Positions 50,979 to 59,277 of a stretch of DNA of 64,000 nucleotides are shown here, piece after piece. The DNA comes from an uncultured Ruminococcus sp. Lineage in GTDB: Bacteria > Bacillota > Clostridia > Oscillospirales > Acutalibacteraceae. The notes under the pieces are model-generated. The model worked only from the letters and a program-made list of their open reading frames with translations, ran no database searches and was not told the DNA's origin. The position numbers were made by a program, and so were the translations under genes. Where the stretch lies: the NCBI GenBank assembly GCA_902765625.1, contig CACXAO010000001.1, positions 1 to 64,000 of the forward strand. Reading direction: 5' to 3'. Position 1 is the stretch's first letter. The number at the start of each line of letters is the position of its first letter.

Positions 50979-52157
50979 TTATTCCACCCAGATAATAACC
51001 GATTGTTCCGCGCTGCGGTTGAGGGCGTCGGTTACTCGGTAGGTGATTTTGTACTCGCCCTTTCGCGTGCTTACAACGTTGCCTATCGCCTCGACCTTTC
51101 CCGTGATATCGTTGCCGCAGCTGTCGGTTGCCGTTACGCCGCGGTAGATGTTATAGTCGTCGCCGACATGCACGATCGTGTTTTCGGGAAGCTTGATTTC
51201 GGGGGTCTTGCCGTTGTAGGGGTTGTCCTCCTCGTTGTCGGTGGGGTCCCAGCCGATTTTGAGGTCTGCGACCCTCATGGGAGTCGGCTTGCCGAGCGGT
51301 TCCTTGTCGCTGCTGTCGTAAATCTTAACGTAGGTGCCGACGGGACAGTTGTCAAAAATCCACTTCGCGTCGCTCACCGCGAGCCTTACGCAGCCCAGTG
51401 AAGCGTCTGTGCCCAGCTTGTTGTACTCCTCGCTTTCAAGACTGTCGTTTTCAAGAAGCTCGGTGTAGGGTACGCTGTGAAACAGAAAGTTGCCGTCTAT
51501 GCCGGTTACGTACTTGCCGTAAACGTCGTCGAACAGCGCGTGCCATTCGGAGGTGAAGTAGGTCTCAAATTCGCCCGTGATCGTACCCTTGTTAAGTCCG
51601 CAGGAGCAGACCATCGCGCGTACGGGAACGGTGTATTCGCCGTCGCCGTCGTAGGTGTAGACGGTCACGATGTTCTGTTCGCGGTTGACGAGGATGTGGT
51701 ACAGAGCCTTGTCGCCCAGCTCGTTTTTATTCAGGATATCCTCGTTTGCGGTGATCGCGGTCGAGTAGATATCGGTTTTGGCAGCGTCCTCCGGTTCCTC
51801 AACCGTGACGGTGTAAACGGTCTCGCTGCCGTCGCTGTAGCGCGCCGTGACCTCTGCGACGCCTGTTGTGAACGCGTCCAGCCGTCCTCCGCTGTCTACG
51901 GTCAGTATGCTCTCGTCGCTGCTTTCCCAAGAGAGCAGCTTTTCTTCGTTTTGCCCGGTGATATGTATGACAGTCGGCTCGTTTTGCTTCATGAGGAAGG
52001 CTTTCTCGGTGACGGTCGGTTCCGTGTCCTCGCGGAACGGAGTTTGCGCGTTTGTTATGCCGGCGTTCCGGGTGATTCCGACAATGCACAGCGCCGAGAG
52101 CAGCATAATTGCGGCGGCGATTACGTACAGCGCGGTAATCAGAATTCTTCTTGTCAT
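50979..52157 (-). CDS. L,D-transpeptidase with Ig-like domains
   Basis: 392 residues. An N-terminal membrane anchor, a Big_2-type Ig-like domain (ESILTVDSGGRLDAFTTG), the YkuD catalytic domain with HSVPY and the catalytic SLGCVRL (Cys), and a C-terminal Ig-like domain (about 320-392). It forms 3-3 peptidoglycan crosslinks or attaches proteins. It stands alone, diverging from DUF5662. Confidence 0.92.
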   Translation of the reverse strand: MTRRILITALYVIAAAIMLLSALCIVGITRNAGITNAQTPFREDTEPTVTEKAFLMKQNEPTVIHITGQNEEKLLSWESSDESILTVDSGGRLDAFTTGVAEVTARYSDGSETVYTVTVEEPEDAAKTDIYSTAITANEDILNKNELGDKALYHILVNREQNIVTVYTYDGDGEYTVPVRAMVCSCGLNKGTITGEFETYFTSEWHALFDDVYGKYVTGIDGNFLFHSVPYTELLENDSLESEEYNKLGTDASLGCVRLAVSDAKWIFDNCPVGTYVKIYDSSDKEPLGKPTPMRVADLKIGWDPTDNEEDNPYNGKTPEIKLPENTIVHVGDDYNIYRGVTATDSCGNDITGKVEAIGNVVSTRKGEYKITYRVTDALNRSAEQSVIIWVE

Positions 52158-52186
52158 ATTGTTACCTCTTTGTAATACTTATTACT

Positions 52187-52215
52187 ATTATACAATCTTT
52201 TGCAAGAATAATCAA
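52187..52215 (-). promoter_or_regulatory. Promoter of the L,D-transpeptidase
   Basis: Minus strand: TTGATT (52210-52215), 17 bp, TATAAT (52187-52192). Confidence 0.78.
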
Positions 52216-52219
52216 TAGT

Positions 52220-52248
52220 TTTACATTTGCAAATTTTTGTGGTAAAAT
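52220..52248 (+). promoter_or_regulatory. Promoter of the DUF5662 gene
   Basis: TTTACA (52220-52225), 17 bp, TAAAAT (52243-52248). Back-to-back with the transpeptidase promoter. Confidence 0.75.
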
Positions 52249-52266
52249 AGGGAAGGTGATAGAATT

Positions 52267-52791
52267 ATGGGACATCCGATCAAACATTTCATTACAATTA
52301 CAAACCACAGACACAAGGTCATCGCTAACTGCGCGCGCGCCGGAATACTCTGGCAGGGTCTGAGGCACGATTTGTCAAAGTACAGTCCGACCGAGTTTAT
52401 ACCCGGCGCGAAGTATTATCAGGGCAACCGCAGCCCGAACGAGAAGGAACGCGAGCTGTACGGCAGCTCGAGGGCGTGGATGCACCACAAGGGCAGAAAC
52501 CGCCACCATTACGAGTACTGGAACGACTACAATCCCAAGACAAAGCAGATCGAGAACGTCGAAATGCCGACGCGCTTTTTGATAGAGATGTTCTGCGACC
52601 GCGTGGCGGCAAGCAAGATCTACAACGGCAAAAATTACACCGACGCGCACCCCTACGAGTATTTTCTGCGCGTAAAGGGCAAGCGCCGCATGCACGAAAA
52701 AACCGAGGCCATGCTCGAAAAGCTGCTTGTAATGCTGCGCGACGAGGGTGAGGAAAAGACCTTTGCCTACATCCGGAGGATGAAGAAGTGA
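52267..52791 (+). CDS. DUF5662 family protein
   Basis: 174 residues, soluble. Histidine/aspartate-rich conserved blocks: RHDLSKYSPTEF, WMHHKGRNRHHYEYW and EMFCDRVAASKIY. These resemble a metal-binding HD-like fold. I know it as a DUF5662-type protein found in Clostridia and phages. It overlaps the next gene by 4 nt. Confidence 0.78.
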   Translation: MGHPIKHFITITNHRHKVIANCARAGILWQGLRHDLSKYSPTEFIPGAKYYQGNRSPNEKERELYGSSRAWMHHKGRNRHHYEYWNDYNPKTKQIENVEMPTRFLIEMFCDRVAASKIYNGKNYTDAHPYEYFLRVKGKRRMHEKTEAMLEKLLVMLRDEGEEKTFAYIRRMKK

Positions 52792-53279
52792 ACGCGCCGC
52801 AGAGGGTAGAGCATCCGTTTCCGCCGCTTTTTAACAGCGAGTCCAAAACGCTGATTCTGGGCAGCTTCCCGTCGGTCAAATCGCGCGAGGCGATGTTCTT
52901 TTACGGCCATCCGCAAAACCGCTTCTGGAAGCTCATCGCGCTGCTGTGCGGAGAAGATGTTCCGGTCACGACGGAGGAAAAATCAGCGCTGATTCTGAAC
53001 AACCGCCTTGCGCTGTGGGATTCCGTTCAGTCCTGCACGGTCACAGGCTCGTCGGACAGCTCTGTGCGCGACGTTGTGCCTAACGACCTCAGCGTGATTT
53101 TTGAGAACAGCAGGGTGAACCGCGTCTTTTGCAACGGCGCGCTCTCGTATAAGATGTACACGAAATATATTCTTCCCCAAACGGGCGTTGCGGCGGTAAA
53201 GCTGCCGTCGACAAGTCCGGCAAACGCCGCATATTCTCTGGAGCGGCTGGCTGAGGAGTGGAAGGTAATTTTTGAATAG
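52788..53279 (+). CDS. DNA-deoxyinosine glycosylase (UDG superfamily)
   Basis: 163 residues from GTG 52788 (CGGAGGATGAAGAA upstream). Motif LGSFPSVKS and the C-terminal LPSTSPANA match family 6 (HDG) hypoxanthine-DNA glycosylases, which excise deaminated adenine. Coupled to DUF5662 upstream. The catalytic-pocket residues are intact by eye. Activity on uracil or hypoxanthine is not distinguished. Confidence 0.85.
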   Translation: MNAPQRVEHPFPPLFNSESKTLILGSFPSVKSREAMFFYGHPQNRFWKLIALLCGEDVPVTTEEKSALILNNRLALWDSVQSCTVTGSSDSSVRDVVPNDLSVIFENSRVNRVFCNGALSYKMYTKYILPQTGVAAVKLPSTSPANAAYSLERLAEEWKVIFE

Positions 53280-53289
53280 ACAAAAAGAA

Positions 53290-53320
53290 AGCCCGAAGCA
53301 GATTTGCTCCGGGCTGTTTT
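53290..53320. terminator. Bidirectional terminator
   Basis: AGCCCGAAGCA and TGCTCCGGGCT, one mismatch, then TGTTTTGG; on the minus strand TTTCTTTTTG follows. Confidence 0.82.
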
Positions 53321-53330
53321 GGTATATTGA

Positions 53331-53864
53331 TTATTTATTGAGAGAAGCGTAAATCTTGTCCATCAGGTTCTTGATGAAGGGAATTTGGCCGAGAAGCGGA
53401 ATTTCAACAGTCTTGCCAGTAGCAGCGTTTACGATACCGATGATCGACATAACGGTGAAGAAGATGTAGCCGAGGCTGAAGATTGTGTTGAATACATAAT
53501 AAATGTAGCTTGGTGTGTAGAAGCCGTAGTAGTAGGTTCTGGTGGGAAGGTCAATGATAAGAAGAAGGATTCTTGTTGCAATGACGTAAGCAAGCTCGCA
53601 TGCACAAACGTTTGCGCCTTCCTTAACGTGGAACTTGCAGTATTCGGATGTCTTTCTTACAAAGAGGGGAATGAGGAAGAGCAGGTTTATGTATGAAAGC
53701 CATGCAATACCCTTGTTCTGCTGAACGTCAGCGTCGCCTGAAACTACCTGGGGCTGAACGGGAGCCTGCTGGGGCTGCTGAGCGTTACCTACTGTGGTGC
53801 CGCAGTTGGGGCAGAACGCCGCGTCGTCATTGATCTGCTGTCCGCAATTCTTACAAAATGCCAT
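53331..53864 (-). CDS. Zinc-ribbon membrane protein
   Basis: 177 residues. N-terminal zinc ribbon with two CxxC pairs (CKNCGQQ and CPNCGTT), a Gln/Pro linker, then about four membrane segments, DUF4870-like. Common small Firmicutes protein of unknown role. It has a near-perfect promoter, suggesting strong expression. Confidence 0.82.
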   Translation of the reverse strand: MAFCKNCGQQINDDAAFCPNCGTTVGNAQQPQQAPVQPQVVSGDADVQQNKGIAWLSYINLLFLIPLFVRKTSEYCKFHVKEGANVCACELAYVIATRILLLIIDLPTRTYYYGFYTPSYIYYVFNTIFSLGYIFFTVMSIIGIVNAATGKTVEIPLLGQIPFIKNLMDKIYASLNK

Positions 53865-53920
53865 GATTGTACTCCTTTTTTACAAATAGAAAATATAGTG
53901 TTTTGGCTTTAACACGCTAA

Positions 53921-53949
53921 ATTATAAGGCAATCAGAGCAGGTTGTCAA
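53921..53949 (-). promoter_or_regulatory. Consensus promoter of the zinc-ribbon gene
   Basis: Minus strand: TTGACA (53944-53949), 17 bp, TATAAT (53921-53926): exact consensus. Confidence 0.88.
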
Positions 53950-54055
53950 CGGCAAAATGCAAATTTGTAGCAATGCCTAAAAATAAAAAAGGCTAAAAAG
54001 ACGGTTGGTGTATTTTAACAATGTAAACCGGCGTTTTTTGTAGGTAGTAGACAGA

Positions 54056-54092
54056 AAATACCGGACAGTCGGTTGCCGACTGTCCGGAAAAA
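54056..54092 (-). terminator. Terminator of purL
   Basis: CCGGACAGTCGG and CCGACTGTCCGG, perfect 12-bp stem, loop TTG. Minus-strand tail TATTTTC. Confidence 0.85.
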
Positions 54093-54096
54093 TATT

Positions 54097-57000
54097 TTAC
54101 TTAAAGTAGTTTACGCCGCTCTCAAAGATTTTCTGATCCTTCTCAAACGGAACGTTTTTGTAGAGATTTTCGCCCTTTCTCTCGCTGTGACCCATCTTGC
54201 CGAGCACTCTGCCGTCGGGCGAGGTGATACCCTCGATAGCGCATACGGAGCCGTTGAGGTTGAACTCAATGCTGTCGGAGGGCTTGCCGCCGAGATCAAC
54301 GTACTGGGTAGCGATCTGACCGTTTGCCGCAAGCTGCTTAACGGTTTCGAGGTCAGCCATAAACCTGCCCTCGCCGTGAGAAACGGGAATTGCGAATACG
54401 TCGCCTGCGTTAACGCCGCTGAACCACGGTGACTTGACCGAGGTAACGCGGGTGTAAGCCATGTGGGAGATATGTCTGCCCACGGTGTTGAAGGTCAGGG
54501 TCGGGTCGGTGGGCTTGAGCTCGCGGATCTCGCCGTAGGGAACAAGACCGAGCTTGATAAGCGCCTGGAAGCCGTTGCAGATACCGAGCATAAGACCGTC
54601 GCGGTTGTTGAGCAGATCGCTTACCGCCTCCGAAACGCGCGGATTGCGGAAGGTTGTCGCGATGAACTTGCCGGAGCCGTCGGGTTCGTCGCCGCCCGAG
54701 AAGCCGCCGGGCAGCATTATCATCTGAGACTGACGGATGATCTGCTCCATGCGCTCGATCGTTTCCTCGATGCCGCTCTGGGTGAGGTTCTTAACGATGA
54801 GCATCTCGACCTCTGCGCCTGCCTTTTCAAAGGCTCTAGCTGTGTCTACCTCGCAGTTGGTGCCGGGGAATACGGGAATGAATACCTTGGGCTTAGCCGC
54901 CTTGATAACGGGCGACGAGGTGTTTCTCTCGGTGAAGAGAGGCGCGTCGACCGCGATTTCGGGGCATTCAGCCTGAGTCGGGAATACCTTTTCGAGAGGA
55001 GCCGTCCACTTTTCGACGATCTCGCTGAGAGCGACAGACTTGCCGCCCATAGTGATCTTCGCGTCGTCGGTGACAGTACCGAGGTCGTAGCTGAGCACGC
55101 CGTCGAGGGTCGCGCCGTCCGCAAGCTCAAGAATAAGCGAGCCTGAAAGCGGTGCGAAAAGCTCCTTGTTTGTAAGCTCCTTGGTGAAGCTGAAGCCGAG
55201 GCTGTTGCCGAAGCAAGCCTTGCATACGCTCGCGGCAGCGCCGCCTTCCTTGACAACGGAAGCCGAGATCACCTTGCCGCTCTCCATGAGGGCGTAAACA
55301 GCCTTGTACATCTCGATCAGCTTATCCCATTCGGGCATGAGGGTTTCTTTGTTTTCGGGAACGGGAACGTAGATTACCTTCGAACCCGCGTTCTTGAACT
55401 CGGCGGAGATAGTCTTGCTAGCCTTTGTCATGGCGACGGCGAAGCTTACGAGGGTGGGCGGTACGTCGATGTCCTCAAAGGAGCCTGACATACTGTCCTT
55501 GCCGCCGATGGAGGGCAGACCGAGCTTGAGCTGAGCCTGCATTGCGCCGAGCAGAGCCGCGGCGGGCTTGCCCCAGCGCGAGGGAACATCGTTGAGTCTT
55601 TCAAAATATTCCTGGAAGGTGAGTCTCGCGGTCAGCGGATCAGCGCCTATAGCGAGGAGCTTAGAGGTTGATTCAACAACCGCGTATGCCGAGCCGTGGA
55701 ACGGACTCCAGCGCGATACGCCCGGAATAAAGCCGTAGCTCATCGCGGTCGCGTCGTCGGTTTCGCCCTGCTCAAGCGGAATCTTGGCAGCCATAGCCTC
55801 CTGCGGAGTGAGCTGGGTCTTGCCGCCGAAGGGCATGATTACGGTAGCGGCGCCGATTGAAGCGTCAAAGCGTTCGCTCAGACCGATCTGAGAGCAAACC
55901 TCAAGCCTTGCCATGTTCTCGCCGATCGCCTCCTCAAAGGGCAGATTTGCAAGCTTTTCGGGACACGCCTCGCGGTAGCATTCCTCAGCCTTGGGAGCGG
56001 TGATGAACGCCTTGGCAACCTGGGTAACGCCGTTTGTGTTGAGGAACGCGCGGCTGAGGTCGACGATCTTGTCGCCTCTCCAGTGCATAGTCAGCCGCGG
56101 ATTCTCGGTGACGACCGCCACTGCGGTAGCCTCGAGGTTCTCTGTCTCCGCGTATTTAATAAACTTGTCTACGTCGTTTTTATCGAGAACGACAGCCATT
56201 CTCTCCTGCGACTCCGAGATAGCAAGCTCGGTGCCGTCGAGACCGTCGTATTTCTTTGTGACCTTGTCAAGCTCCACGGTAAGACCGTCGGCAAGCTCGC
56301 CGATGGCAACGCAAACGCCGCCCGCGCCGAAGTCGTTGCAGCGCTTGATGAGCTTCGCTACGTCGGGGTTGCGGAAAAGACGCTGGATTTTGCGCTCTGT
56401 GGGCGGATTACCCTTCTGAACCTCAGCGCCGCAGGTTTCGATGGAGCTTTCGGTGTGAGCCTTTGAGGAGCCGGTAGCGCCGCCGCAGCCGTCGCGTCCC
56501 GTTCTGCCGCCGAGGAGTACGATAACGTCGTCGGGCATGGGAACCTCGCGGATAACGTTCTCCTTGGGAGAAGCGCCGATTACCGCGCCGATCTCCATTC
56601 TCTTGGCAACGTAGCCCTTGTCGTACAGCTCAACTACCTGACCCGTGGCAAGACCGATCTGGTTGCCGTAGGAGGAGTAGCCGTTGGCCGCGCCGGTCGT
56701 GATCTTGCGCGAGGGCAGCTTGCCGTGCATAGTGTCCTTGAAGGGGATCGTCGGGTCGCCGGAGCCGGTCACGCGCATAGCCTGATAAACATAGGCGCGT
56801 CCGGACAGCGGATCGCGGATAGCGCCGCCGAGACAGGTTGCCGCGCCGCCGAAGGGTTCGATTTCGGTGGGATGGTTGTGGGTTTCGTTCTTGAACTGAA
56901 CGAGCCATTTTTCGGTTTTGCCGTCGATCGTAACGGGAACCTCGATCGAGCAGGCGTTGATCTCGTCGCTTTCGTCGAGGTCGGGGATCATGCCCTTCTT

Positions 57001-57861
57001 TTTGAGCGACTTCATGCCCATGAGAGCCATATCCATCAGCGAGACAATGCGGTCGGTGTCCTTGCCGTAAACCTCGTCGCGTGTCGCGTAGTATTCCTTC
57101 AGAGCGTCCTCGATAACGCTGCCGAGAGCCGCCTTTTCGATCTCAACCTCGCTCAGACGGGTGAGGAAGGTGGTGTGGCGGCAGTGGTCTGACCAGTAGG
57201 TGTCGATAACCCTCAGCTCGGTAACGCTGGGGTCGCGGTTTTCCTCGTCGCGGAAGTAGTCGCGGCAGAACTTGAGGTCGTCGAGCGTCATCGCGAAGCC
57301 CATCGAGCCGTAGTAGTCCGCCATCTCGTCGTCGTTCCACTTTATAAAGCCCTCAACGCGCTTAACGTCGTCGGGAACGGGAGTTTCCATGTCGAGCGTC
57401 TCGGGCTTGTCGAGAGAAGCGAGGCGGCTTTCAACGGGGTTAATCAGGTAATCCTCAACCTTCTTCTGCTCCTCGTCAGTCAGGTCGCCCTTGAGAGCGA
57501 TAACCCTTGCGGTGAGAACCTTGCACCTCTCGCCCTGGGTGAGAAGCTGCACGCACTGCTCGGCGGAGTCTCCGCGCTGGTCGTACTGACCGGGGAGGTA
57601 TTCCATAGCGAACACTCTCCAACCGCTTTCAACGGGCAGAGTTTCCTCGTAAATAACGTCGGCGTTCGGCTCAGAGAGCACAATGCCCTTCGCCTTGTCG
57701 TACTCGTCGCGGGTAAGACCCTCGATATCGTAGCGCACGATGTAGCGCAGGTCGGTTACGGACCTCATGCCAAGGTTGTGGCGGATATCCCAAAGCGTCT
57801 GCTTTGCGACAACATTGAAGCCCTCGCGTTTTTCAACAAAAATTCTGATTACGTCTGACAT
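54097..57861 (-). CDS. purL: Phosphoribosylformylglycinamidine synthase (single-chain)
   Basis: 1254 residues from ATG 57861, 8 nt after AGGAGG; an in-frame start 21 nt upstream is less likely. N-terminal, two ATP-grasp-like/FGAM-synthase AIRS-type halves (SDHCRHTTF, NHPTEIEPFGGAATC, GGKDSMSGSF), and a C-terminal class I glutaminase (PGTNCEVD, LGICNGFQ with the catalytic Cys, SHGEGRF). It converts FGAR to FGAM using glutamine in purine synthesis, combining the PurS, PurQ and PurL functions that other Firmicutes keep separate. No other pur genes are adjacent. A GC hairpin lies in its leader near 57903-57918. Confidence 0.96.
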   Translation of the reverse strand: MSDVIRIFVEKREGFNVVAKQTLWDIRHNLGMRSVTDLRYIVRYDIEGLTRDEYDKAKGIVLSEPNADVIYEETLPVESGWRVFAMEYLPGQYDQRGDSAEQCVQLLTQGERCKVLTARVIALKGDLTDEEQKKVEDYLINPVESRLASLDKPETLDMETPVPDDVKRVEGFIKWNDDEMADYYGSMGFAMTLDDLKFCRDYFRDEENRDPSVTELRVIDTYWSDHCRHTTFLTRLSEVEIEKAALGSVIEDALKEYYATRDEVYGKDTDRIVSLMDMALMGMKSLKKKGMIPDLDESDEINACSIEVPVTIDGKTEKWLVQFKNETHNHPTEIEPFGGAATCLGGAIRDPLSGRAYVYQAMRVTGSGDPTIPFKDTMHGKLPSRKITTGAANGYSSYGNQIGLATGQVVELYDKGYVAKRMEIGAVIGASPKENVIREVPMPDDVIVLLGGRTGRDGCGGATGSSKAHTESSIETCGAEVQKGNPPTERKIQRLFRNPDVAKLIKRCNDFGAGGVCVAIGELADGLTVELDKVTKKYDGLDGTELAISESQERMAVVLDKNDVDKFIKYAETENLEATAVAVVTENPRLTMHWRGDKIVDLSRAFLNTNGVTQVAKAFITAPKAEECYREACPEKLANLPFEEAIGENMARLEVCSQIGLSERFDASIGAATVIMPFGGKTQLTPQEAMAAKIPLEQGETDDATAMSYGFIPGVSRWSPFHGSAYAVVESTSKLLAIGADPLTARLTFQEYFERLNDVPSRWGKPAAALLGAMQAQLKLGLPSIGGKDSMSGSFEDIDVPPTLVSFAVAMTKASKTISAEFKNAGSKVIYVPVPENKETLMPEWDKLIEMYKAVYALMESGKVISASVVKEGGAAASVCKACFGNSLGFSFTKELTNKELFAPLSGSLILELADGATLDGVLSYDLGTVTDDAKITMGGKSVALSEIVEKWTAPLEKVFPTQAECPEIAVDAPLFTERNTSSPVIKAAKPKVFIPVFPGTNCEVDTARAFEKAGAEVEMLIVKNLTQSGIEETIERMEQIIRQSQMIMLPGGFSGGDEPDGSGKFIATTFRNPRVSEAVSDLLNNRDGLMLGICNGFQALIKLGLVPYGEIRELKPTDPTLTFNTVGRHISHMAYTRVTSVKSPWFSGVNAGDVFAIPVSHGEGRFMADLETVKQLAANGQIATQYVDLGGKPSDSIEFNLNGSVCAIEGITSPDGRVLGKMGHSERKGENLYKNVPFEKDQKIFESGVNYFK

Positions 57862-57902
57862 CCCATCAGCCTCCTGAATCATATTATACTAACCGTAAAT
57901 AA

Positions 57903-57918
57903 AGCGGAGTTCTCCGCT
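57903..57918 (-). promoter_or_regulatory. Leader hairpin of purL
   Basis: AGCGGAG and CTCCGCT form a short stem in the leader about 40 nt before the start. No PurR box or purine riboswitch core is recognised. Confidence 0.4.
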
Positions 57919-58010
57919 CTTGCGTAATTGGGCGGCGCGTTTGACGCTGCCGATAATATTACATTTTATTCTACCATATCCGACGGTAATTATTTTTCGG
58001 AATAGGAAAA

Positions 58011-58039
58011 ATAAAAAAGGTTTGGAACGAGCCAAACCT
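58011..58039 (-). terminator. Terminator of the HAD hydrolase gene
   Basis: AGGTTTGG and CCAAACCT stem, minus-strand TTTTTTATTTT tail. Confidence 0.82.
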
Positions 58040-58758
58040 CACTTGTGCTTGTATGAATCCTGAATGAAATCGAAGAACTCTCCGAAGCTTCCGTTGCGGA
58101 ACAGGGTAAGCTCCTTGTTATAGCGGTTGATAAGGCAGTCGGTGACAAGGAAGGTGTCGAACCCGAGCCGCGACGAAATCATATCCTCGTCAACGTCGTT
58201 TCCGATAACAAGGCTCTCCTCCGGGTGGATGCCGCAGACCGAGCAGATTTCCTCAAAGTAGTTGAGGTTCGGCTTGCAGGCAGAGGAGTTGTCGTAGGTG
58301 GTGATATACGAGAAGTCGTTCGGGCTAAGACCTGCCCACTCGATACGGCTGTAGGTTGAGGATTTGGGGAAAATCGGGTTGGTCGAAACGATGATATTGC
58401 CGCCGCGCTGCCTGATGTAGTCCACAACTATCCGCGCGAGAGGCTGAACCTTTGTGGCAGCCCGGCAGACCGAAAACTCGCCGCGGTAAAAATTGTCGAA
58501 ATTGTCGCTGAAAACGCGCATGTCGCGCTTGCAGACGGAATTCATCGTTTGCCAGAAAATATCTATGTTAAGGCAGTCGCCGTCGTTCTTCGCCATCTTC
58601 GCGACGCTCGTCCAGATAGCGTTCATCAGCGGTTTTGACTCGATCTTGGTAACGGGAACCATGCTCTTGCAAAACGCCGCGACGTAGAGGTCGATAAAAT
58701 ATTTCATATCCATCGGCAGCAGAGTGCCGTCGAGGTCAAAAAGAAAATTCTTATACAA
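58039..58758 (-). CDS. HAD-superfamily hydrolase
   Basis: 239 residues, TTG start at 58758 behind AGGTGAT. Motif I FLFDLDGTL, motif II ISTNP, motif IV GNDVDEDM. A cap domain of about 100 residues between. Typical phosphatase; substrate unknown. Single gene, TTGCAA-17-TATAAT promoter. Confidence 0.88.
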   Translation of the reverse strand: MYKNFLFDLDGTLLPMDMKYFIDLYVAAFCKSMVPVTKIESKPLMNAIWTSVAKMAKNDGDCLNIDIFWQTMNSVCKRDMRVFSDNFDNFYRGEFSVCRAATKVQPLARIVVDYIRQRGGNIIVSTNPIFPKSSTYSRIEWAGLSPNDFSYITTYDNSSACKPNLNYFEEICSVCGIHPEESLVIGNDVDEDMISSRLGFDTFLVTDCLINRYNKELTLFRNGSFGEFFDFIQDSYKHK

Positions 58759-58792
58759 AGAGTATCACCTAATATCTTATATATCCATTTTA

Positions 58793-58821
58793 ATTATATT
58801 ACAGAAAAATAGACTTTGCAA
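58793..58821 (-). promoter_or_regulatory. Promoter of the HAD hydrolase
   Basis: Minus strand: TTGCAA (58816-58821), 17 bp, TATAAT (58793-58798). Confidence 0.78.
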
Positions 58822-58849
58822 TATGTATTTGCAAGATTTTGTTCAGGTA

Positions 58850-58977
58850 ATTTAAAACCGAAAAAGGACGCTTGGCAGCGTCCCCTTCCGGATTTAGAAG
58901 TTTTGAAATTAACGTGAAAAACGTGGATTGGCATGATGAAAATGTTCTGTCAGGTGAACTGTTCCTGACAGTTTTTT
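58850..58977 (+). ncRNA. Possible small RNA ending in a strong terminator
   Basis: Two hairpins occur without a gene: GGACGC/GCGTCC near 58867-58884, and CTGTCAGG (58947-58954) with CCTGACAG (58964-58971) followed by TTTTTT. An 11-codon frame (MMKMFCQVNCS) overlaps the second hairpin. This looks like a short transcript, perhaps an sRNA or leader. I cannot name a family. The rest of 58978-59218 shows nothing clear. Confidence 0.35.
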
Positions 58978-59218
58978 ATTATACTCAGTTATTCGGAAAA
59001 GTCAACAAGAAAATAAGGGAATATTTGTAAGATACGCTAATTGAATGTCATAAACTGCCAAATCTGAACGCTATTATTTGTTAATAATACCCAACAGATT
59101 TGCTGAAAAGGTTATTTTTGGCGCGCCTTTGAAACCGCCGGTTGGAACTTTTCCACAACTTCCTCAAACCTTCGGCAAAAACAAGGTGAGGTTTTTACAA
59201 ACTTCTCGTTTGAGCGTA

Positions 59219-59247
59219 TTGAGATTTCTTTTTGATTGTGTTAAAAT
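59219..59247 (+). promoter_or_regulatory. Promoter of the phosphohexomutase-fbp operon
   Basis: TTGAGA (59219-59224), 17 bp, TAAAAT (59242-59247). Confidence 0.75.
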
Positions 59248-59277
59248 GAAAAAAACGAGTGAATGGAGAGATTTACT

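Noticed and set aside
57880..58010. Purine riboswitch or PurR box in the purL leader
   Set aside because: Only a short GC hairpin is seen; the riboswitch core sequences were not recognised.
59100..59160. DnaA-box-like TTTTCCACA near 59150
   Set aside because: A single imperfect copy without clusters, dnaA or AT-rich unwinding region.
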